Below are positions 5,646 through 7,983 of a stretch of DNA of 7,983 bases, in pieces; the stretch's first letter is position 1, and every line of letters begins with the position of its first letter. Location: the NCBI GenBank assembly GCA_030598625.1, contig JAUVPO010000078.1:1-7983 (forward strand), in the 5' to 3' direction. The notes beneath the pieces are model-generated. The model did no database searches, was not told where the DNA came from, and saw only the letters and a list, made by a program, of their open reading frames with translations. Position numbers and translations under genes: made by a program. Source of the stretch: Deferribacteres bacterium. GTDB taxonomy: Bacteria > Nitrospirota > Thermodesulfovibrionia > UBA6902.

Positions 5646-5649
5646 CTTA

Positions 5650-6711
5650 ATGGATCTGAGAAAAAAAGGCTTTCAATTACCGGAAACTATTAGTTTTGAT
5701 TCGGAAAGCCTTACGGACACTTATGGCAAACTTACGGCCGAGGCCTTCGAAAGAGGCTTTGGAACAACTATAGGGAATTCGCTGAGAAGAGTTCTGCTGT
5801 CATCCATAGAAGGCGCTGCCGTCACCTCTGTGAGAATCCCCGGCATACTTCATGAATTTTCCACACTGCCCGGAGTCAAAGAGGATATAGTGGACATTGT
5901 TCTTAATGTGAAACAGCTTAGATTTAAGTTGTTTTCCGACAAATCACAAGAGGTTTCAATCAATATTAAAGGTCCTGCTGAAGTTAAGGGTAAGGACATC
6001 ACGGGAGGGCAGATCGAGGTGCTTAATCATGACCAGCATGTTGCAACCCTTGATAAGAATGTTGATTTTAAAATGGAGCTGACGGTAGATAAGGGCAAAG
6101 GATACGTTACAGCGGAAATGAATAAAGACGAGGACCAGCCGGTAGATACTATCGCGGTAGATTCAATTTTTACTCCCGTCAGGAAAGTAAATTTCTGGGT
6201 GGAGGCAGCGAGAGTCGGCCGTTCCACCGATTACGACAAACTTATAATGGAGATATGGACTGACGGCAGTATCACACCTAAAAAGGCCGTAGCAGAGGCA
6301 GCCGCAGTACTCAGGGAACATCTGACGCCGTTTTCCCTTAATGGAGAGCAGGTTGTGAAAGAGGAAAGATTTCCAGCGCCTGTTTATGAGACTGAAGAAA
6401 ACCCCGGCATTGCCAACGATTTTTTTTATGAAGAACCGACTGTTTTGAATGAAAACCTTTTGAAAAATGTGGAAGAGCTTGAGCTTTCGGTCCGCTCATA
6501 TAATTGCCTGAGAAACGCAAATATAAGGTCCCTTGCCGAGCTTGTACAAAAGACCGAACAGGAAATGTTGAGGACCAAGAATTTCGGAAGGAAGTCTTTA
6601 AATGAGATAAAGGAAATCATTCAGGCAATGGGATTGCATTTTAATATGAGAGTCGATTCCGATGATTTGGAGAAATTAGCGGAAAAGAAGAGGACTGAAA
6701 GTGCGACATAG
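5650..6711 (+). CDS. rpoA: DNA-directed RNA polymerase subunit alpha
   Basis: The alpha subunit dimerises to start assembly of RNA polymerase and contacts promoter UP elements and activators. The 353-residue protein has the N-terminal assembly domain (about 1-235) with the dimer motif ERGFGTTIGNSLRRVLLSSIEG (34-55; R46 and R47) and TPVRKVNFWVEAARVG. A linker rich in acidic residues (about 236-265) leads to the C-terminal domain (about 266-340). The DNA-contacting residues are kept: R282, N285 and C286 (VRSYNCL), and G313, K315 and S316 (NFGRKSLNEIKEI), matching R265, N268, C269, G296, K298 and S299 of E. coli. It is somewhat longer than the E. coli protein (329), mainly in the linker and C-terminal tail. 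A GAGGAGG site lies four bases before ATG. Its end overlaps rplQ by 11 bases. Confidence 0.98.
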   Translation: MDLRKKGFQLPETISFDSESLTDTYGKLTAEAFERGFGTTIGNSLRRVLLSSIEGAAVTSVRIPGILHEFSTLPGVKEDIVDIVLNVKQLRFKLFSDKSQEVSINIKGPAEVKGKDITGGQIEVLNHDQHVATLDKNVDFKMELTVDKGKGYVTAEMNKDEDQPVDTIAVDSIFTPVRKVNFWVEAARVGRSTDYDKLIMEIWTDGSITPKKAVAEAAAVLREHLTPFSLNGEQVVKEERFPAPVYETEENPGIANDFFYEEPTVLNENLLKNVEELELSVRSYNCLRNANIRSLAELVQKTEQEMLRTKNFGRKSLNEIKEIIQAMGLHFNMRVDSDDLEKLAEKKRTESAT

Positions 6712-7117
6712 GGTAGCCGGGAGGAGATTCGGCAGGGATACCAATCAAAGGAAGGCCTTGCTGCGGGGACTTGTAATATCATTATTTGAACATCTCAAAA
6801 TAGAGACTACGGCGGCAAAGGCCAAGGAAGCAAAAAAAGTAGCGGAGCGTTTGATAACCCTCGGCAGAAAAGGGGACCTGCAATCAAGGAGACTGGCGCT
6901 TTCCCGTATACCTAATAATAATGTAGTCTCCAGGCTGTTCAATGAAATAGCTCCGAAAATCAGCAGGAGCGGCGGTTATCTCCGCGTTCTGAAAACACGA
7001 TTTCGTGCCGGTGACAACGCCGACATGGCAATACTTGAGTTTGTGGATTATGATTTATTGAGAGAAGAGAAGAAGGAAAAGGGAAAAGAGGAGAAGAAAG
7101 AAAAGAAAGAGAAGTAA
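6701..7117 (+). CDS. rplQ: 50S ribosomal protein L17
   Basis: L17 lies near the polypeptide exit tunnel of the large subunit. The 138-residue protein starts MRHRVAGRRFGRDTNQRKALLRGLVISLFEH, the standard L17 opening, and carries TTAAKAKEAKKVAERLITLGRKGD and GGYLRVLKTRFRAGDNADMAILEFVDY. The conserved fold ends near residue 119. The remaining 19 residues are almost only lysine and glutamate, encoded by a 55-base run of purines (7060-7114). The start is GTG at 6701, overlapping the end of rpoA by 11 bases; no distinct Shine-Dalgarno sequence is visible, so coupling to rpoA is likely. It is the last gene of the operon and is followed by a strong terminator. Confidence 0.97.
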   Translation: MRHRVAGRRFGRDTNQRKALLRGLVISLFEHLKIETTAAKAKEAKKVAERLITLGRKGDLQSRRLALSRIPNNNVVSRLFNEIAPKISRSGGYLRVLKTRFRAGDNADMAILEFVDYDLLREEKKEKGKEEKKEKKEK

Positions 7118-7146
7118 CACTCTCTAAAATTATTATATAAATTTTA

Positions 7147-7176
7147 AAAGGCGACCCGAAACTTCGGGTCGCCTTT
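7147..7176 (+). terminator. Intrinsic terminator after rplQ, probably bidirectional
   Basis: A perfect 13-base-pair stem, AAAGGCGACCCGA (7147-7159) with TCGGGTCGCCTTT (7164-7176), encloses a four-base loop. Thymines at the end of the right arm, followed by ATTGGTTTT, make a moderate U tract for the ribosomal operon. On the opposite strand the same stem is followed by TTTTAAAATTT, so it can also end transcription of the converging zinc-finger gene. It lies 30 bases after the rplQ stop and 55 bases beyond the stop of the minus-strand gene. Confidence 0.92.
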
Positions 7177-7231
7177 ATTGGTTTTATAAGAAGAGGCCGG
7201 TTTTAAATCTAAATAATCAGCATTTAATGTT

Positions 7232-7846
7232 TCAGAATGAATAGGCCGTTGATTTATATTTTGCCTTTGCTTTCTTTCCTGTCGGGAAATCCTTGGCACA
7301 ATCCATGATGAGTTTCATTGTTTCATGCGGAACATTTTCAGGATCGATATCAGAGTGTTTAAATGAAATATGTCTTAAAAGTGATTCCTGGTCACTGAAT
7401 ATGTCCGAGCAAAAAGAACAGCAGAACAATTCATTTTTTACTTTACCGACAACATATTTTTGAATCAGCTTTTTATCGTTGGAAATCTGGAATGAAATCC
7501 TTGCTGTCGGATCTATCGAACTGGCATGTTTCTGAATATGATCGATTATGCTGGATGTTGGTGATGGACAGTTATCGTCAACGGCAAAATAGCAATGCGG
7601 GCAAATATAAATCGTTTCCGAATCTTCATTGACTTCGTGGTTTACAGCACTTACTGTCTTGCTTTTCAGTCTGTCCGGATGGTCTTTTTTAATATGGTTT
7701 TTTAAGGCAGGGGTCTCGGTAAAATATTCGCTGCAAAAAGGACAGAACAGTAATTTTTTAAGAACTGCTGCCACAGTCTCATCGATATTCTTAACGCAGT
7801 GTACAGTCTCAAGTATTTTTTTGAATGTCTCTATATTGTCTTGCAT
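7232..7846 (-). CDS. Protein with three C2H2-type zinc fingers, function unknown
   Basis: I do not recognise a named family for this 204-residue soluble protein. It has three finger-like motifs: C35-x2-C38-x12-H51-x4-H56, C82-x2-C85-x17-H103-x3-H107 (longer loop, with an extra C93), and C143-x2-C146-x12-H159-x4-H164. Fingers 1 and 3 share the pattern FC.FCS..F.....L..HI...H.D, suggesting an internal duplication. The linkers are 25-35 residues and are not of the short TGEKP kind. The C-terminus is basic (GKKAKAKYKS). There is no signal peptide or membrane segment. Nucleic-acid or protein binding is likely by analogy, but no target is visible. The ATG at 7846 is chosen; a TTG two codons upstream (7852) is also possible. 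No Shine-Dalgarno sequence is seen. It converges on the ribosomal operon and is not part of it. Confidence 0.85.
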   Translation of the reverse strand: MQDNIETFKKILETVHCVKNIDETVAAVLKKLLFCPFCSEYFTETPALKNHIKKDHPDRLKSKTVSAVNHEVNEDSETIYICPHCYFAVDDNCPSPTSSIIDHIQKHASSIDPTARISFQISNDKKLIQKYVVGKVKNELFCCSFCSDIFSDQESLLRHISFKHSDIDPENVPHETMKLIMDCAKDFPTGKKAKAKYKSTAYSF

Positions 7847-7858
7847 ATACAACGTTAT

Positions 7859-7867
7859 AGTATAGCA
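7859..7867 (-). promoter_or_regulatory. Extended -10 promoter candidate for the zinc-finger gene
   Basis: Reading the minus strand, TGCTATACT (7867 down to 7859) matches the extended -10 pattern TGnTATAAT in all but one position. No good -35 box lies 16-18 bases upstream, as is usual for extended -10 promoters. Transcription would begin near 7852-7853, only about six bases before the ATG at 7846, which fits the absence of a Shine-Dalgarno sequence. A TTGACA hexamer at 7913-7908 is too far upstream to pair with it. Confidence 0.4.
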
Positions 7868-7911
7868 TTAATCTGAAAAAAATATTCAGGTAGTTTTTTA
7901 AGTAATCTGTC

Positions 7912-7925
7912 AAGTTTGAAAACTT
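7912..7925. repeat. Short palindrome upstream of the zinc-finger gene
   Basis: AAGTTT (7912-7917) and AAACTT (7920-7925) form a palindrome with a two-base centre. It overlaps a TTGACA hexamer on the minus strand (7913-7908). Its size and position are compatible with a dimeric repressor site, but its AT-rich nature makes chance occurrence possible. Confidence 0.35.
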
Positions 7926-7934
7926 ACATTATTA

Positions 7935-7960
7935 ATAACCGGACAGTAGTGACCGGTTAT
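7935..7960. repeat. Inverted repeat with 8-bp arms near the right edge
   Basis: ATAACCGG (7935-7942) and CCGGTTAT (7953-7960) are perfect inverted arms around a ten-base loop. Neither side has a clear run of thymines, so a classic terminator is not supported. It could be an operator or a terminator of a gene lying beyond the window edge. The rest of 7868-7983 is AT-rich and shows no coding region that I can support. Confidence 0.45.
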
Positions 7961-7983
7961 ATTGAATTCCAACAATTATCTCC

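Noticed and set aside
7629..7865. Plus-strand frame opposite the zinc-finger gene, with hydrophobic residues
   Set aside because: The minus-strand frame has regular zinc-ligand spacing and repeated structure; the plus frame is explained as its shadow.

Overview
The window is the 3' part of a bacterial spc ribosomal-protein operon joined directly to the alpha operon, followed on the opposite strand by an unrelated gene. The + strand reads: rplR (3' part only), rpsE, rpmD, rplO, secY, map, infA, rpmJ, rpsM, rpsK, rpsD, rpoA, rplQ. A perfect 13-bp stem terminator follows rplQ. The - strand then carries one gene for a small protein with three C2H2-type zinc fingers, converging on the operon. The last ~130 bases are non-coding, AT-rich and contain inverted repeats.

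All the proteins of the operon are of bacterial type (SecY, IF-1, alpha subunit with a C-terminal domain, L36, L17). S4 and L36 are both the cysteine-containing, zinc-binding forms. The gene order secY-map-infA-rpmJ without adk and the sequence style suggest a Gram-negative, possibly Nitrospirota- or Desulfobacterota-like lineage or an uncultured relative, but the lineage cannot be fixed from this window alone.

Together the operon makes large-subunit proteins (L18, L30, L15, L36, L17), small-subunit proteins (S5, S13, S11, S4), initiation factor IF-1, the translocon core SecY, the methionine aminopeptidase that trims nascent chains, and the RNA polymerase alpha subunit. Several junctions overlap (rpsE/rpmD 14 nt, rpmD/rplO 4 nt, rpsM/rpsK 1 nt, rpsK/rpsD 1 nt, rpoA/rplQ 11 nt), indicating translational coupling. 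In contrast, secY, map and infA are preceded by AT-rich spacers and have no recognisable Shine-Dalgarno sequence.

Most of what is unusual lies between the genes or in the last gene: a 7-base-period repeat array between rplR and rpsE and a second one before map; a near-consensus sigma70 promoter inside the end of map whose predicted transcript would start only a few bases before the infA ATG; a 138-nt rpoA leader with a hairpin just before the ribosome binding site; and the three-finger C2H2 protein, an architecture uncommon in bacteria, which also seems to have an extended -10 promoter very close to its start. I see no CRISPR array, tRNA, rRNA or insertion sequence, and no gene-free stretch longer than 300 bases.
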